This document shows, piece by piece, positions 1-9,074 of a stretch of DNA of 46,231 nucleotides. Position 1 is the stretch's first letter. Each line of letters opens with the position of its first letter. Location: positions 1-46,231 of the forward strand of contig JAQWNF010000017.1 in assembly GCA_029246415.1 (NCBI GenBank). Reading direction: 5' to 3'. This stretch comes from Glaciecola sp. GTDB lineage: Bacteria; Pseudomonadota; Gammaproteobacteria; Enterobacterales; Alteromonadaceae. Position numbers and translations under genes: made by a program. Below the pieces are notes generated by a model that saw only the letters and a list, made by a program, of their open reading frames with translations, was not told where the DNA came from and ran no database searches.

Positions 1-755
1 AAACGCGACATGTGCATCATGCTAGTGGATGCACAAAATAGTAACTCTAAAACAAAATCACGATCAGATACGGCATCTAAGCTGTTTACACAAGGACTAT
101 CAAAACCGAGCTGCGTCGCAATTTCATGGCGGTCAACGGGATAAGTCGTGCCTGCAAGCGCACCAGAGCCTAATGGACATTGATTCATCCGGGTATGTAA
201 ATCATCTAAACGCGACAAATCGCGTTTTAGCATTTCGACATAGGCCAGCGCCCAATGTGCAAAACGCACTGGTTGGGCTCGTTGTAGGTGGGTATAACCG
301 GGTAAAATCACATCGGTGTTAGCTTGAGCGACAGTGACTAATTGGCTAATAAATGCCACTAAGTCAGCGCGCAGCATGACGAGGTGGTCTTTAACCCAAA
401 GTCTAAAATCTGTCGCAACTTGATCATTACGAGAGCGGCCAGTGTGGAGTTTGCGAGCGACATCGCCCAATTGTTCAGTCAATGCTGCTTCGACGAAACT
501 GTGAATATCTTCTTCACCTGCCGCAAGATAATCTAACTCACCGAGTTCAGCTTTGGCTATCAGTTGGTTTAATGCATCTTCAAGTTGTGTTTGCTCGGCT
601 TGCGTTAATACGCCAGCCTTACATAACGCGCGTGACCATACGATTGAACCTGTCATGTCTTGTGTTGCCATGACTTGGTCAAAACCGATTGAATCATTTA
701 CTTGGCGGAACATATTACTGCTTCCGCCGGCAAACCTACCGCCCCATAAAGCCAT
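1..755 (-). CDS. argH: Argininosuccinate lyase, N-terminal part (cut by window edge)
   Basis: Last step of arginine synthesis: cleaves argininosuccinate to arginine and fumarate in the cytosol. The frame opens with ATG at 755 (MALWGGRF...) and stays open for 251 codons to the window edge. The visible part carries family segments such as ALWGGRF near the N-terminus, HTGRSRNDQVATD and the GYTHLQRAQP helix, ending in the DAVSDRDFVLE region. The GSSxMPxKxN signature loop lies outside the window. The start is 3 bases after the argG stop, so the two are probably translationally coupled. The missing C-terminus matters: in several marine gammaproteobacteria argH is fused to an acetyltransferase domain (argH(A)), which cannot be judged here. 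Confidence 0.97.
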   Translation of the reverse strand, partial: MALWGGRFAGGSSNMFRQVNDSIGFDQVMATQDMTGSIVWSRALCKAGVLTQAEQTQLEDALNQLIAKAELGELDYLAAGEEDIHSFVEAALTEQLGDVARKLHTGRSRNDQVATDFRLWVKDHLVMLRADLVAFISQLVTVAQANTDVILPGYTHLQRAQPVRFAHWALAYVEMLKRDLSRLDDLHTRMNQCPLGSGALAGTTYPVDRHEIATQLGFDSPCVNSLDAVSDRDFVLELLFCASTSMMHMSR

Positions 756-758
756 GTA

Positions 759-2009
759 TTACCCCTTTTTATCCATATCGTGCATCGCTTTGATACGACT
801 AGATAAGCTAAATAAACGGATAAAGCCTTCTGCATGAGATTGGTCATAAACGTCATCTGCACCAAATGTTGCAAAGTCTTCAGAATATAAGCTGTTTGGT
901 GATTTGCGTTGGATAACTGTTGCTGTGCCTTTGTATAACTTAATCACGATTTCACCTGTGACTAATTTTGCAAATGAGTCTGCGCCGGCTAACAAGGCAT
1001 CATTTAATGCAGTAAACCAACGGCCATCATACATGACGTGAGCAAATTCAAGACCGAGTTGTTCACGGAATTTTAATGCTGATTTATCCAGTACTAATGC
1101 CTCTAGGCCTTTATATGCCTTAACTAATACCGTACCACCTGGTGTTTCATAACAACCACGAGATTTCATTCCGACTAAGCGGTTTTCGACGATATCGATG
1201 CGGCCAACACCATGTGGGGCAGCGATGCGATTAAGTTCGACTAACGCATCATAAGCACCAAATGCTTGACCGTTGACGTGTGTTAATTCACCTTCAGCAA
1301 ACGTTAAGCTGATTGTTTCTGGCGTATCTGGCGCATCCATAGGATCAGCGGTTAATGTCCAAATACCTTTAGTTGGCTCATTCCACGGATCTTCTAGCTC
1401 GCCACCTTCATGTGAAATATGCCATGCATTGGCATCTCGGCTGTAAATTTTAGTCGCAGAGGCAGTGGTTTGAATATTACGCTCAGCTAAATAATCTAAT
1501 AAATCTTCACGTGAGACCATGTCCCACTCACGCCAAGGCGCAATAACTGTTAAATCTGGTGCAAGAGCAGCAAATGCGCCTTCAAAACGTACTTGGTCAT
1601 TACCTTTACCGGTACAACCGTGACATAACGCATCAGCACCCACTTTACGGGCAATCTCAACTTGCGCTTTGGCAATTACTGGACGCGCCATTGACGTACC
1701 TAATAAATATTCGCCTTCATATACCGCACCGGTTTTGACCGTTGGATAGATAAAGTCTTTCACGAATTCTTGTTTCAGATCCATGATGTAACATTCACTA
1801 GCACCACTAGCGATGGCTTTATCGTGTAAGCCTTCTAGCTCTTCATCACCTTGACCTACATCTGCGGCAAAGGCGATGACTTCACAGTCATAGTTTTCTT
1901 TTAACCAAGGAATGATAGCTGAAGTATCCAGACCACCAGAGTAAGCTAAAACGACTTTTTTAATATTGGGTTTAGTTGCAGATGATTTCACGTGTGTACT
2001 CTTTTTCAA
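759..2009 (-). CDS. argG: Argininosuccinate synthase
   Basis: ATP-dependent condensation of citrulline with aspartate to argininosuccinate, the penultimate step of arginine synthesis. The 416-residue protein has the PP-loop motif AYSGGLDTS at residues 22-30 and the family stretches [13 protein letters not shown] and APWREWD. It is the shorter of the two bacterial ArgG types (about 400 residues; E. coli has the longer 447-residue form), with a basic, Ser/Thr-rich N-terminal tail of about 15 residues before the conserved [11 protein letters not shown]. It lies 5 bases after argF and 3 bases before argH in the argCBFGH operon, and should share ArgR control from the promoter near 4980. Confidence 0.98.
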   Translation of the reverse strand: MKKSTHVKSSATKPNIKKVVLAYSGGLDTSAIIPWLKENYDCEVIAFAADVGQGDEELEGLHDKAIASGASECYIMDLKQEFVKDFIYPTVKTGAVYEGEYLLGTSMARPVIAKAQVEIARKVGADALCHGCTGKGNDQVRFEGAFAALAPDLTVIAPWREWDMVSREDLLDYLAERNIQTTASATKIYSRDANAWHISHEGGELEDPWNEPTKGIWTLTADPMDAPDTPETISLTFAEGELTHVNGQAFGAYDALVELNRIAAPHGVGRIDIVENRLVGMKSRGCYETPGGTVLVKAYKGLEALVLDKSALKFREQLGLEFAHVMYDGRWFTALNDALLAGADSFAKLVTGEIVIKLYKGTATVIQRKSPNSLYSEDFATFGADDVYDQSHAEGFIRLFSLSSRIKAMHDMDKKG

Positions 2010-2014
2010 TAGTG

Positions 2015-2935
2015 TTAGTTAACGTAATTACCCAATAAGGTAATTAAAATTGCATTTTGTGCGTGCATGCGGTTTTCGGCTTGCATCATTAGTAATGACG
2101 CTGGCGAGTCAATCAACGAGCTGGTGATCTCAAGATCACGGTGCGCAGGTTGGCAGTGCATAACATGTGTTGCGCCGCATTGTTGCATCAGTGCTTCATT
2201 GACCTGATATGGCATGAAGGTTTCTTTAATTTGTGACAACGGCGTATTATCACCCATGGATAGCCAAGTGTCAGTATAAATTACATCGGCATGACCTAAC
2301 TTGGTAATATCCGTCAGCTCAGTGATGCTGGCACCCGTTTGCTGTGCGAGCTTTTTGGCTAATGCGACGATCTCGGGGTTGGCTTCATGTCCTACTGGTG
2401 TCACGACTACTTGATTAACACCGAGTAGTGCTCCTACGATTAATAGTGAATGCGTTACATTATTACCATCGCCAATATACGCCATCGTGCGACCTTTGAC
2501 ATCATGGAAAATCTCAGCCATCGCCAAATAATCAGCTAGGGCTTGGCATGGATGATATAAGTCACATAAAGCATTAATGACGGGGACACTGGCGTGTTCA
2601 GCTAATTCTTCTAATGTTTCGTGTTTAAACACGCGGGCAATAATGCCATCACACCAACACGATAGGTTTAATGCCATATCTTTGGTATCTTCGCGACCCG
2701 CTAAGTTATTTGATTGGCTGTCGAGATAGACTAGGTGTCCACCTAATTTTTGAATACCAATATCAAAGCTAACACGCGTGCGCAAAGACGGCTTTTCAAA
2801 TAAGGCAACCAACGACTTACCTTTTAGGGCATCGCGGTAATCGGATGGCGATTTTTTAACATTCAATGCTAATGCTAATAGGGCCTGCATTTGTTCGACA
2901 CTAGTGTCTTTGAACGTTAATAGATTATCTTGCAT
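2015..2935 (-). CDS. argF: Ornithine carbamoyltransferase
   Basis: Transfers the carbamoyl group from carbamoyl phosphate to ornithine, giving citrulline. Length 306 residues, normal for the family. The carbamoyl-phosphate site is visible as SLRTR (residues 50-54, where STRTR is commonest) and HPCQALAD (128-135). The ornithine loop is DTWLSMG (222-228). The segment usually written HCLPAHR reads HCQPAHR (260-266), a Leu-to-Gln change beside the catalytic Cys. The SMG loop favours ornithine over acetylornithine as substrate, but specificity is inferred. It sits between argB (19-base gap) and argG (5-base gap). Confidence 0.96.
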   Translation of the reverse strand: MQDNLLTFKDTSVEQMQALLALALNVKKSPSDYRDALKGKSLVALFEKPSLRTRVSFDIGIQKLGGHLVYLDSQSNNLAGREDTKDMALNLSCWCDGIIARVFKHETLEELAEHASVPVINALCDLYHPCQALADYLAMAEIFHDVKGRTMAYIGDGNNVTHSLLIVGALLGVNQVVVTPVGHEANPEIVALAKKLAQQTGASITELTDITKLGHADVIYTDTWLSMGDNTPLSQIKETFMPYQVNEALMQQCGATHVMHCQPAHRDLEITSSLIDSPASLLMMQAENRMHAQNAILITLLGNYVN

Positions 2936-2954
2936 AGGTCATCCTGTCTGTGCG

Positions 2955-3734
2955 TTATTGTGGAATAATATGTGTGCCGACACCGTTAAGGTTAGGGCGT
3001 AAAAATGCTTCTGAATCTGACCAAGCGCCAATGACGACAGGGCGATTAAGGGTATTTGCAGCAGTAAAAGCGGCATCGACTTTGACGCGCATGCCATCAA
3101 TCAATACTCCATCATCTGTTAACTGATTGGCTTGTGCTTGAGTCAAGCTCTCTACTTTATCTTTGTTACCATTGAGTACACCTGGTACATCAGATAGTAA
3201 TAATAAATCAGCATGTAATAAACATGCAATAGCCGTTGCAGCTTGGTCGGCATTAACATTTACGAGCTGACCATTGGGTAATGCCCCAATTGAATTAATA
3301 ATGGGTAATTGGCCAATTTGTAGTAAGGTTTTTGGTAGGTGTGCAGCATGCGGCTGTGCATCGCCAACGGCACCTAACTGACGGTCGATGATACTGCATT
3401 GTGTCATGCCGCCATCGGCTAAAGTCAAACCAACGGCTGCAATATTTTGGGCAATGGCAAAACTCAACATCTTGGTATTGTAAGTGCCTGCTAGGGCACC
3501 TGCTACATAAGGCATATGCTGTGCAGGGGTGACACGAAGACCGTTGATTTTATGACTTTCTAAGCCCAGCGTTTCTAATAAATTTTGCACACCTGCACCG
3601 CCACCATGAACGATGACAACCGGTCTAATGGATTGTAATTTTGCGATATTTTGGAAAAAAACATCTTGTCCCTGTGGTGCATCAATAAATGCCCCTCCCA
3701 CTTTGATTACGAGTGGTGTTGGTGCTTTGGTCAT
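2955..3734 (-). CDS. argB: Acetylglutamate kinase
   Basis: Phosphorylates N-acetylglutamate, the second step of ornithine synthesis. The 259-residue protein has the amino-acid-kinase fold markers KVGGAF (residues 11-16) and VHGGGAGV (42-49), and the GLR substrate loop near residue 85. It has the short E. coli-like form without the extra N-terminal helix found in arginine-inhibited hexameric enzymes. Feedback control by arginine at this enzyme is therefore unlikely, leaving ArgR repression and, elsewhere, acetylglutamate synthase as control points (inference). Its ATG overlaps the argC stop by 4 bases (ATGA), typical of translational coupling. Confidence 0.97.
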   Translation of the reverse strand: MTKAPTPLVIKVGGAFIDAPQGQDVFFQNIAKLQSIRPVVIVHGGGAGVQNLLETLGLESHKINGLRVTPAQHMPYVAGALAGTYNTKMLSFAIAQNIAAVGLTLADGGMTQCSIIDRQLGAVGDAQPHAAHLPKTLLQIGQLPIINSIGALPNGQLVNVNADQAATAIACLLHADLLLLSDVPGVLNGNKDKVESLTQAQANQLTDDGVLIDGMRVKVDAAFTAANTLNRPVVIGAWSDSEAFLRPNLNGVGTHIIPQ

Positions 3735-4768
3735 AACGTATTGTTCTCGACTGGCTGGGCGACTAAGCCACTGGTAATTGGGTAATTATGAGTTAAATTG
3801 GCACATTGCACCGCTTGTGATGCAGCACCTTTTAGCACGTTATCAATGGCGGTAGTGACGACAATATATTCTGCATCGGCATCATATTTAAAATACACAT
3901 CACAATATGGCGTGTTCACGACATCATCGATTTTCGGTGCACTAGCGCGTAAGCGCACACAAGGCGTATCAGCATAAGCTTGGGTAAATGTCTGCTGCAC
4001 TTGTTCTAATGTGGTACCGGGTTTTAATTGCGCCGTACTTGTCGCTAAAATTCCGCGTTTGAAGTTACCTAAATGCGGTGTAAAAATAATAGGTTGACCC
4101 AAGTAGGCTTCAATTTCGGGTTGATGACGGTGACCTAAAATCCCGTAAGCTTGCAGTGATACTTCACAAAAGCTATTAGTCATTGATGCTTTGCGACCTG
4201 CGCCACTCACACCAGACACAGCATTAATCACAGGTCGCGTTGATGTGAGTAAATCCGCAGCCGCCAAAGGCTTTAAACCCGTTAGACTGGCAGTAGGATA
4301 GCACCCAGGTACGGCAATAACCGATGCGTTGCTAATTTGCTCTGGATACCATTCGGCTAAGCCATAAACCGCTTGTTCTAGCCATTCTGCTGAGGTATGA
4401 GCAAAACCATAATATTGCGCAAATACGTCTTTGTCTTGGATCCTAAATGCACCAGACAAATCATAAATAACGGCACGCTTGCCAGCTAAGGCCGGCATCC
4501 AATCATGACTTGCTTCATGCGGCGTTGCTAGAAAAATGGCATCACAATCCCATGCCATTTGCGCTAAGATCTCATCATTAATAGGAACTAAAGGTAAATC
4601 GCATACGCCAATTAAGCTAGCATGGCATGCGCTTATAGGTAAGCCAGCATCATTAGAATGCTCTGACACGTATAGCGTATCTAGGGCAAACCCTTCGTGA
4701 TGGGCTAAAATATTGACTAATTCTGCGCCTGTGTAACCACTTGCGCCGATAATGCAGGTTTTTATCAT
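3731..4768 (-). CDS. argC: N-acetyl-gamma-glutamyl-phosphate reductase
   Basis: NADPH-dependent reduction of acetylglutamyl phosphate to the semialdehyde, third step of arginine synthesis and first gene of this operon. The 345-residue protein begins with the dinucleotide-binding motif GASGYTGAEL (residues 8-17). It has the catalytic cysteine in VPGCYPTA (Cys156) and the SGVSGAGRKA segment following it. It is preceded by an untranslated leader of about 200 nt holding two hairpins, and by a promoter overlapped by paired ArgR boxes. argE, usually divergent from argC in related bacteria, is not here; a GrpB-family gene takes that place. Confidence 0.98.
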   Translation of the reverse strand: MIKTCIIGASGYTGAELVNILAHHEGFALDTLYVSEHSNDAGLPISACHASLIGVCDLPLVPINDEILAQMAWDCDAIFLATPHEASHDWMPALAGKRAVIYDLSGAFRIQDKDVFAQYYGFAHTSAEWLEQAVYGLAEWYPEQISNASVIAVPGCYPTASLTGLKPLAAADLLTSTRPVINAVSGVSGAGRKASMTNSFCEVSLQAYGILGHRHQPEIEAYLGQPIIFTPHLGNFKRGILATSTAQLKPGTTLEQVQQTFTQAYADTPCVRLRASAPKIDDVVNTPYCDVYFKYDADAEYIVVTTAIDNVLKGAASQAVQCANLTHNYPITSGLVAQPVENNTL

Positions 4769-4830
4769 GTTAGTTTAGATCCTGTGTCCATGCTGTTATT
4801 ATGTACTTGCATAGAATAATTAAGAAAAAC

Positions 4831-4887
4831 CACTTTTACCCTTACTTATCAATGACACGACTCATTGCTAAGTAAAGGTAAAAAGTG
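4831..4887 (-). terminator. Terminator-like hairpin in the argC leader
   Basis: Two arms of about 25 bases (4831-4855 and 4862-4887) are nearly perfect inverted copies around a 6-base loop. Read on the minus strand, the direction of argC transcription, the stem is followed at once by GGTTTTTCTTAATT, a U-tract as in intrinsic terminators. It lies between the arg promoter and the argC start, so it could reduce transcription into the operon or end a short leader RNA. On the plus strand no T-tract follows, so it is not a terminator in that direction. Confidence 0.7.
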
Positions 4888-4898
4888 CAGCTACCTCT

Positions 4899-4923
4899 AA
4901 ATTTGCACACTCAACGCAAATTT
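4899..4923 (-). other. Second, upstream hairpin in the argC leader
   Basis: AAATTTGC (4899-4906) and GCAAATTT (4916-4923) form a perfect 8-bp stem with a 9-base loop. On the minus strand it precedes the terminator-like hairpin by 11 bases. It may simply be an AT-rich stem or may be part of a leader RNA fold; no protein-coding leader peptide was convincing. Confidence 0.45.
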
Positions 4924-4971
4924 ACTCGAAAGTAGCCCAAGCAGGGAGAGTGTAAATACTAATCTAAAGTG

Positions 4972-4999
4972 ATTTTACAATAATCGTATATTTATGCAA
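4972..4999 (-). promoter_or_regulatory. Putative sigma-70 promoter of argCBFGH
   Basis: On the minus strand TTGCAT (4999-4994) and TAAAAT (4977-4972) are separated by 16 bases. The predicted start point, near 4965, gives a leader of about 200 nt before argC. The -35 element lies inside the downstream ArgR half of the operator, consistent with repression by blocking RNA polymerase. Confidence 0.55.
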
Positions 5000-5021
5000 A
5001 TAAAATGTATAAATATTCATA
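4983..5021. promoter_or_regulatory. Tandem ARG boxes (ArgR operator)
   Basis: Two 18-bp sites resemble the ArgR consensus (TGAAT-4 A/T-ATTCA core). The better one is 5004-5021, core TGTATAAATATTCA, one mismatch. The weaker one is 4983-5000, core CGTATATTTATGCA. They are separated by exactly 3 bp, the spacing known for E. coli ArgR hexamer operators. The pair overlaps the -35 of the argC promoter and lies 80 bp before the divergent GrpB-family gene, which may or may not be co-regulated. Confidence 0.75.
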
Positions 5022-5100
5022 AAAAGATCATCAAACTTTAGTCGATGGCACCTCAGCAGATGACAATTTGTAACAATATTTAGTCAGTACAGGACATAGC

Positions 5101-5646
5101 ATGCAGTTTGTACCATATCAATATCGACCAGCCGCTCTGCATCCTTTGCATTGTGATTATGTGCACCTCGCTGATTGGGTGATACAGCAACTACCTCAAC
5201 AGTACCGTTATGAACACTTCGGTTCAACAGCGATAGGTGTGCAGGGAAAAGGAGTCATTGATATTGCTTGTTTATATAATAATGTGGCTGGCGATATTAG
5301 TGCCAAGCAAACTGCGGTTGATCAAGCTCTACCACAATTGTTAGCGATGGGCTGTGAATGGCAGTGGGGCAAGACGCTCTTTGCGACATATCGACCACGT
5401 CTAGATATCGCAATTAACACAGCACAAGGCGCTCACATCAATGTGCATATTCATGTCATTGAATATCGGTCTAAAGAGCATTTACAACAACGCTATTTTC
5501 GGCAACGATTATTAGTCTCCCCAGCATTACGCGCGCAGTATGCACAATGCAAGCAGCACATCATTGATCAAGGTATTACTGAGCACCACGCTTACGGTAA
5601 GGCTAAAAGTGTCTTTGTAAAACGCATTTTAGCGGAGATGGAATAA
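5101..5646 (+). CDS. GrpB family protein (nucleotidyltransferase-like fold)
   Basis: A 181-residue member of the GrpB/UPF0157 family, a minimal nucleotidyltransferase-like fold of poorly known function. The family core is the GST(A/S) segment followed by an ID pair: here HFGSTAIG at residues 39-46 and VIDIACLY at 52-59. The conserved second half has NVHIHVIE and the RYFRQRLL...AQYAQCKQ helix. It starts at ATG 5101 and its TAA overlaps the ATG of the hydrolase gene (TAATG), so the two are probably co-transcribed. It stands divergent to argC, where relatives usually carry argE. No substrate can be assigned. Confidence 0.85.
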   Translation: MQFVPYQYRPAALHPLHCDYVHLADWVIQQLPQQYRYEHFGSTAIGVQGKGVIDIACLYNNVAGDISAKQTAVDQALPQLLAMGCEWQWGKTLFATYRPRLDIAINTAQGAHINVHIHVIEYRSKEHLQQRYFRQRLLVSPALRAQYAQCKQHIIDQGITEHHAYGKAKSVFVKRILAEME

Positions 5647-6629
5647 TGGTAGCAGAAAGTCAATTAGACAAAGTTGAAGGTCAAAAAATTGATGCATGGT
5701 TTGAGCAATACGCGCAAACCGGTATGTTGACAATGGCGGATGGTGTGGCGTGTGCTTATGCTATTGTGCGCTCCCATTCCACAGACCATGATTCAGCCAC
5801 AGCTCCCCAAGCAAGACAGACGCTAGTTATAAGCACAGGTCGTGTAGAGAGCTATGTAAAATATAAAGAAATCATTTTCGACTTATATCATGTGGGTTTT
5901 GACATATTTATAATGGATCATCGGGGTCAAGGCTTATCACAACGCACTTCACCCAATCCTATGCATGGCCATATCGATGACTTTGCGCAATATGTTGATG
6001 ACTTGCTGTATTTTGTTGACGAGCATGTGGTGCAATATTGCGCTCAGCCTCTTTTATTATGTCATTCGATGGGGAGTACGATTGGTGCCTTAGCGATTTT
6101 GCAACGGCCGCAACAATTTAAAAAAGTCGTGTTTTGTGCACCTATGTTTGGGTTAGTTGTACCGCTCCCGATATGGTTAGGACATTTTATTTTACAACTT
6201 GGATTATGGACTTGTCGAATATTGGGCCGCCCCATGTATTTTATTGGTCAGGGGGGCTATGTACCCGTTGCGTTTAGCCAAAACCGATTAATGCAGTCCG
6301 AGAGTCGCTATAATCGTTTTAGAAAATGTCAGCAGCAATATCCAGATACGCAATTAGGTGGAGTAACATATCAATGGGTTGCTGCCGCTAATTCGGCGCT
6401 AGCCCGATTACATGAGCAAGCTGCGCATATTGCATTGCCCGTACTATGTCTAAATGCACAAGATGATGTCGTGGTAGATAATGTGTTGCAACACGCGTTA
6501 GTCAAGCAAATGCCTAATGCACAGTGGCAGGTAATTCCAGATGCCAGACATGAAATTTTATTTGAAAAAGACGACATTAGAGAGCCTGCATTAAACTTGT
6601 TGGTCGATTTTTTGCAAATTACAAAATAA
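5646..6629 (+). CDS. Alpha/beta hydrolase, lysophospholipase L2-like
   Basis: A 327-residue serine hydrolase resembling E. coli PldB and monoacylglycerol lipases, acting on lysophospholipids or monoglycerides if the resemblance holds. Visible parts are the cap-side MDHRGQGLSQR (residues 90-100), the nucleophile elbow CHSMGS with Ser141, an acidic residue in NAQDDVVVD (Asp272 or 273) and the histidine in DARHE (His301). No signal peptide is visible; the family is usually associated with the inner membrane. The start codon shares a base with the upstream stop (TAATG). The gene symbol pldB is plausible but not secure, so it is left blank. Confidence 0.85.
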   Translation: MVAESQLDKVEGQKIDAWFEQYAQTGMLTMADGVACAYAIVRSHSTDHDSATAPQARQTLVISTGRVESYVKYKEIIFDLYHVGFDIFIMDHRGQGLSQRTSPNPMHGHIDDFAQYVDDLLYFVDEHVVQYCAQPLLLCHSMGSTIGALAILQRPQQFKKVVFCAPMFGLVVPLPIWLGHFILQLGLWTCRILGRPMYFIGQGGYVPVAFSQNRLMQSESRYNRFRKCQQQYPDTQLGGVTYQWVAAANSALARLHEQAAHIALPVLCLNAQDDVVVDNVLQHALVKQMPNAQWQVIPDARHEILFEKDDIREPALNLLVDFLQITK

Positions 6630-6764
6630 GTAAGTTTGACAAAAAAATGAATCAGTTTTCAAGAACATTAGCCTGTCATAGCGGCTTTGGGTTATTATGC
6701 TTAGTTATATTGTTCTTTTACTTAATTTTCTTTATTTACCTCAATTGCAAAGGCGACTTCTTTT

Positions 6765-7229
6765 ATGCTGGATATTGTTTTATACGAACCTGAGATCCCA
6801 CCCAACACGGGTAATATTATTCGTTTATGCGCCAATTCGGGTTTTGCGTTGCATTTAATCGAGCCATTAGGCTTTGCTTGGGATGATAAAAAAGTACGTC
6901 GGGCGGGTTTGGATTACCATGAATTTGCCCATGTTCAACGCCATCCTAATTTAGATGCGTATTTGCAGAGCGCTAAGCCTAAGCGGGTGTTTGCGTGTAC
7001 GACCAAAGGTTCGATGTTTCACTCTAAAGCGAGCTACCAAGCTGGTGATTGTCTGATTTTCGGCCCTGAAACGCGCGGTTTACCGCATGATTTTATTATG
7101 AGTTTACCACCTGAACAACGCGTGCGAATCCCAATGCTCCCTGATAGCCGAAGCATGAACTTATCAAATTCGGTTGCGGTATTTATCTATGAAGCATGGC
7201 GTCAGATGGATTTTGCTGGCGGCGTTTAG
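6765..7229 (+). CDS. trmL: tRNA (cytidine(34)-2'-O)-methyltransferase
   Basis: SPOUT-class methyltransferase that adds a 2'-O-methyl group at the wobble base of leucine tRNAs. At 154 residues it is the minimal catalytic domain only, as in E. coli TrmL. Diagnostic segments are [19 protein letters not shown] near the N-terminus (residues 8-26), the FGPETRGLP loop and the trefoil-knot end [18 protein letters not shown]. It is a single gene convergent with gpsA, with only 26 bases between the two stops and no obvious terminator. Confidence 0.95.
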   Translation: MLDIVLYEPEIPPNTGNIIRLCANSGFALHLIEPLGFAWDDKKVRRAGLDYHEFAHVQRHPNLDAYLQSAKPKRVFACTTKGSMFHSKASYQAGDCLIFGPETRGLPHDFIMSLPPEQRVRIPMLPDSRSMNLSNSVAVFIYEAWRQMDFAGGV

Positions 7230-7255
7230 TCAGAGTCAGTTCGATTTGCTGAGAT

Positions 7256-8260
7256 TTAGTTTGATTCGTTTTTGGGAGAGCGACTCAATAAGGCTTGTGC
7301 GGCCAACTTGACGTTTTTGCCTTCGTACAACACTTGGTAAATTTGTTCACAAATGGGCATTTCTACGCCCATTCGTGCAGAGAGAGCATGAACTTCTTCG
7401 GTATTGCGGAAGCCTTCTACGACTTGGCCAATCTCGGCAATGGCATCAGTAACATTATTACCAGCACCTAAGGCTAAGCCAAAGCGTCGATTGCGCGATT
7501 GATTATCGGTACATGTTAATACCAAATCACCTAAACCAGCCATCCCTGTGAAGGTGTCGGGTTTAGCATGCATGGCACAACCTAACCGAGACATTTCAGC
7601 CAATCCACGAGTAATCAAAGCGGTTCGTGCATTTGCACCAAAACCTAAGCCATCGGCTAAGCCTGCGCCAATTGCGATGACGTTTTTGACTGCACCACCG
7701 AGCTGAACGCCAATCACATCATCGTTGTGATAGACGCGAAAGGATTTTTCACAGTGTAGTTTCGCGGCTATTGCTGTAGCGAGTTCGTCATTGGTTGTTG
7801 CAAGCGCGATCGCGGTAGGTAATCCTGCAGCCATTTCTTTGGCAAACGTAGGGCCAGATAAAACTGCAAAGGGGCGGTTGGGTCCCACAATATCTGCGGC
7901 AACATCCATTAACAAACGACCTGTTTTAGGCTCAAGCCCTTTGGTCGCCCATACAATTCGATGTTGTGCGGTTAAATGTGGTGCAAGTAATTGTAGCGTC
8001 TCTGCAAATGCGTGCGAGGGTACAACCATTAGGATATCTTCACTATGAGAGATTGCCTTGGCAATATCAGGCTCAAGTTGCAAACTATCAGGAAAGTGAT
8101 AACTAGGAAGGTATTGTTGATTTTCTCTGGTTTGGGACATGTGAGCAAGCTGCTGCTTATTCCGTCCCCAGAGATACGTCGCTACGCCATTACGTGCTAA
8201 GCACATTGCTAATGCAGTGCCATATGAACCTGCACCGATAACACTAATGGCGTTTGACAT
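7256..8260 (-). CDS. gpsA: Glycerol-3-phosphate dehydrogenase [NAD(P)+]
   Basis: Reduces dihydroxyacetone phosphate to sn-glycerol 3-phosphate, the backbone of membrane phospholipids. The 334-residue protein has the nucleotide-binding [10 protein letters not shown] (residues 9-18), the [10 protein letters not shown] segment, GPTFAKE, and the active-site lysine in [13 protein letters not shown] (Lys192). It is the last gene of the minus-strand cluster yibN-grxC-secB-gpsA, 21 bases after secB, the same order as in E. coli. Confidence 0.97.
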   Translation of the reverse strand: MSNAISVIGAGSYGTALAMCLARNGVATYLWGRNKQQLAHMSQTRENQQYLPSYHFPDSLQLEPDIAKAISHSEDILMVVPSHAFAETLQLLAPHLTAQHRIVWATKGLEPKTGRLLMDVAADIVGPNRPFAVLSGPTFAKEMAAGLPTAIALATTNDELATAIAAKLHCEKSFRVYHNDDVIGVQLGGAVKNVIAIGAGLADGLGFGANARTALITRGLAEMSRLGCAMHAKPDTFTGMAGLGDLVLTCTDNQSRNRRFGLALGAGNNVTDAIAEIGQVVEGFRNTEEVHALSARMGVEMPICEQIYQVLYEGKNVKLAAQALLSRSPKNESN

Positions 8261-8281
8261 GGTAGATAACCTTTATGTGAC

Positions 8282-8779
8282 TTATGCGTCAGCTTTTGGA
8301 GCGTTACCTTGTTCTTCAGCTACACGCTTTTGAACGTACGCTTGGAATACGGCATCAAAGTTAACTGGAGCTAAATTAAGCGCAGGGAATGTGCCGCGGT
8401 TGACTAAGTTTGAAATCGCTTCACGTGCATATGGGAACAACGTATTAGGGCAGAAAGCACCTAATAATTGTGCACGATTGTTTTCAGGCATCGCACCAAT
8501 TTGGAATAAACCTGCTTGTTGCACTTCGCATAAGAAGGCCACTTCATTTTCGATGGTCGCTGTTACAGTAACTGAAAGTACAACTTCAAATAAGTTTTCT
8601 TCAACTAAGGTGGTTTTAGTATCTAAATCAAGCTTAACTTCAGGCTTCCACTCTTTCACAAAAATGGCAGGTGAATTAGGCGTTTCAAACGAAATATCTT
8701 TAGTATAGATACGTTGAATATTGAATTGTACTGATTGTTCTTGTGGCGCAGCGCCATTTACTTGTTGTTCGTCAGCCAT
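8282..8779 (-). CDS. secB: Protein-export chaperone SecB
   Basis: Tetrameric cytosolic chaperone that keeps precursor proteins unfolded and hands them to SecA. The 165-residue sequence has the conserved core [20 protein letters not shown] in the first 40 residues. It also has [21 protein letters not shown], with the Cys-Pro near residue 110, and the typical [13 protein letters not shown] near the C-terminus. Both ends are polar and low-complexity, as is usual. It lies between grxC (31-base gap) and gpsA (21-base gap). Confidence 0.97.
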   Translation of the reverse strand: MADEQQVNGAAPQEQSVQFNIQRIYTKDISFETPNSPAIFVKEWKPEVKLDLDTKTTLVEENLFEVVLSVTVTATIENEVAFLCEVQQAGLFQIGAMPENNRAQLLGAFCPNTLFPYAREAISNLVNRGTFPALNLAPVNFDAVFQAYVQKRVAEEQGNAPKADA

Positions 8780-8810
8780 GCTGTAAGTCCTATAAATTGA
8801 TTAAAATGGT

Positions 8811-9065
8811 TTATGCCAAAAGTGCGTCTAGCTTGCCTTGATATTCAAGGGCAAATAAATCATCACAACCACCTATATGGGCATCATTGATGAAAATTTG
8901 CGGCACGGTTGAATGGCCGTTTGCGCGAGTAATCATTACGTCGCGTTGTGCTGGATGGTCAAGGATATCGGTATTCGAAAATTCGACCCCTTTTTGCGTT
9001 AATAACGCCACTGCTCGTCGGCAAAACGGGCAGTATTCTTTGGTATAGAGTTCAACATTAGCCAT
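8811..9065 (-). CDS. grxC: Glutaredoxin 3
   Basis: Small dithiol oxidoreductase reduced by glutathione, used by ribonucleotide reductase and for general thiol repair. The 84-residue thioredoxin-fold protein has the active site CPFC (residues 12-15), the cis-proline loop TVPQIFI and the glutathione-binding GGCDDL. I chose ATG at 9065 rather than the TTG one codon upstream, because an AGGA site sits 7 bases before the ATG and the product then begins MANVELYTKE like E. coli Grx3. It follows the rhodanese gene by 9 bases. Confidence 0.95.
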   Translation of the reverse strand: MANVELYTKEYCPFCRRAVALLTQKGVEFSNTDILDHPAQRDVMITRANGHSTVPQIFINDAHIGGCDDLFALEYQGKLDALLA

Positions 9066-9074
9066 CAATGTTTC

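Noticed and set aside
29..322. 97-residue plus-strand open frame at the window start
   Set aside because: Antisense to argH, whose frame is intact and recognisable throughout.
4831..4911. Possible leader peptide in the argC leader (GTG-started, about 22 codons, ending in the hairpin)
   Set aside because: No ribosome site, only two Arg codons, and the frame lies within the stem; not enough for an attenuator peptide.
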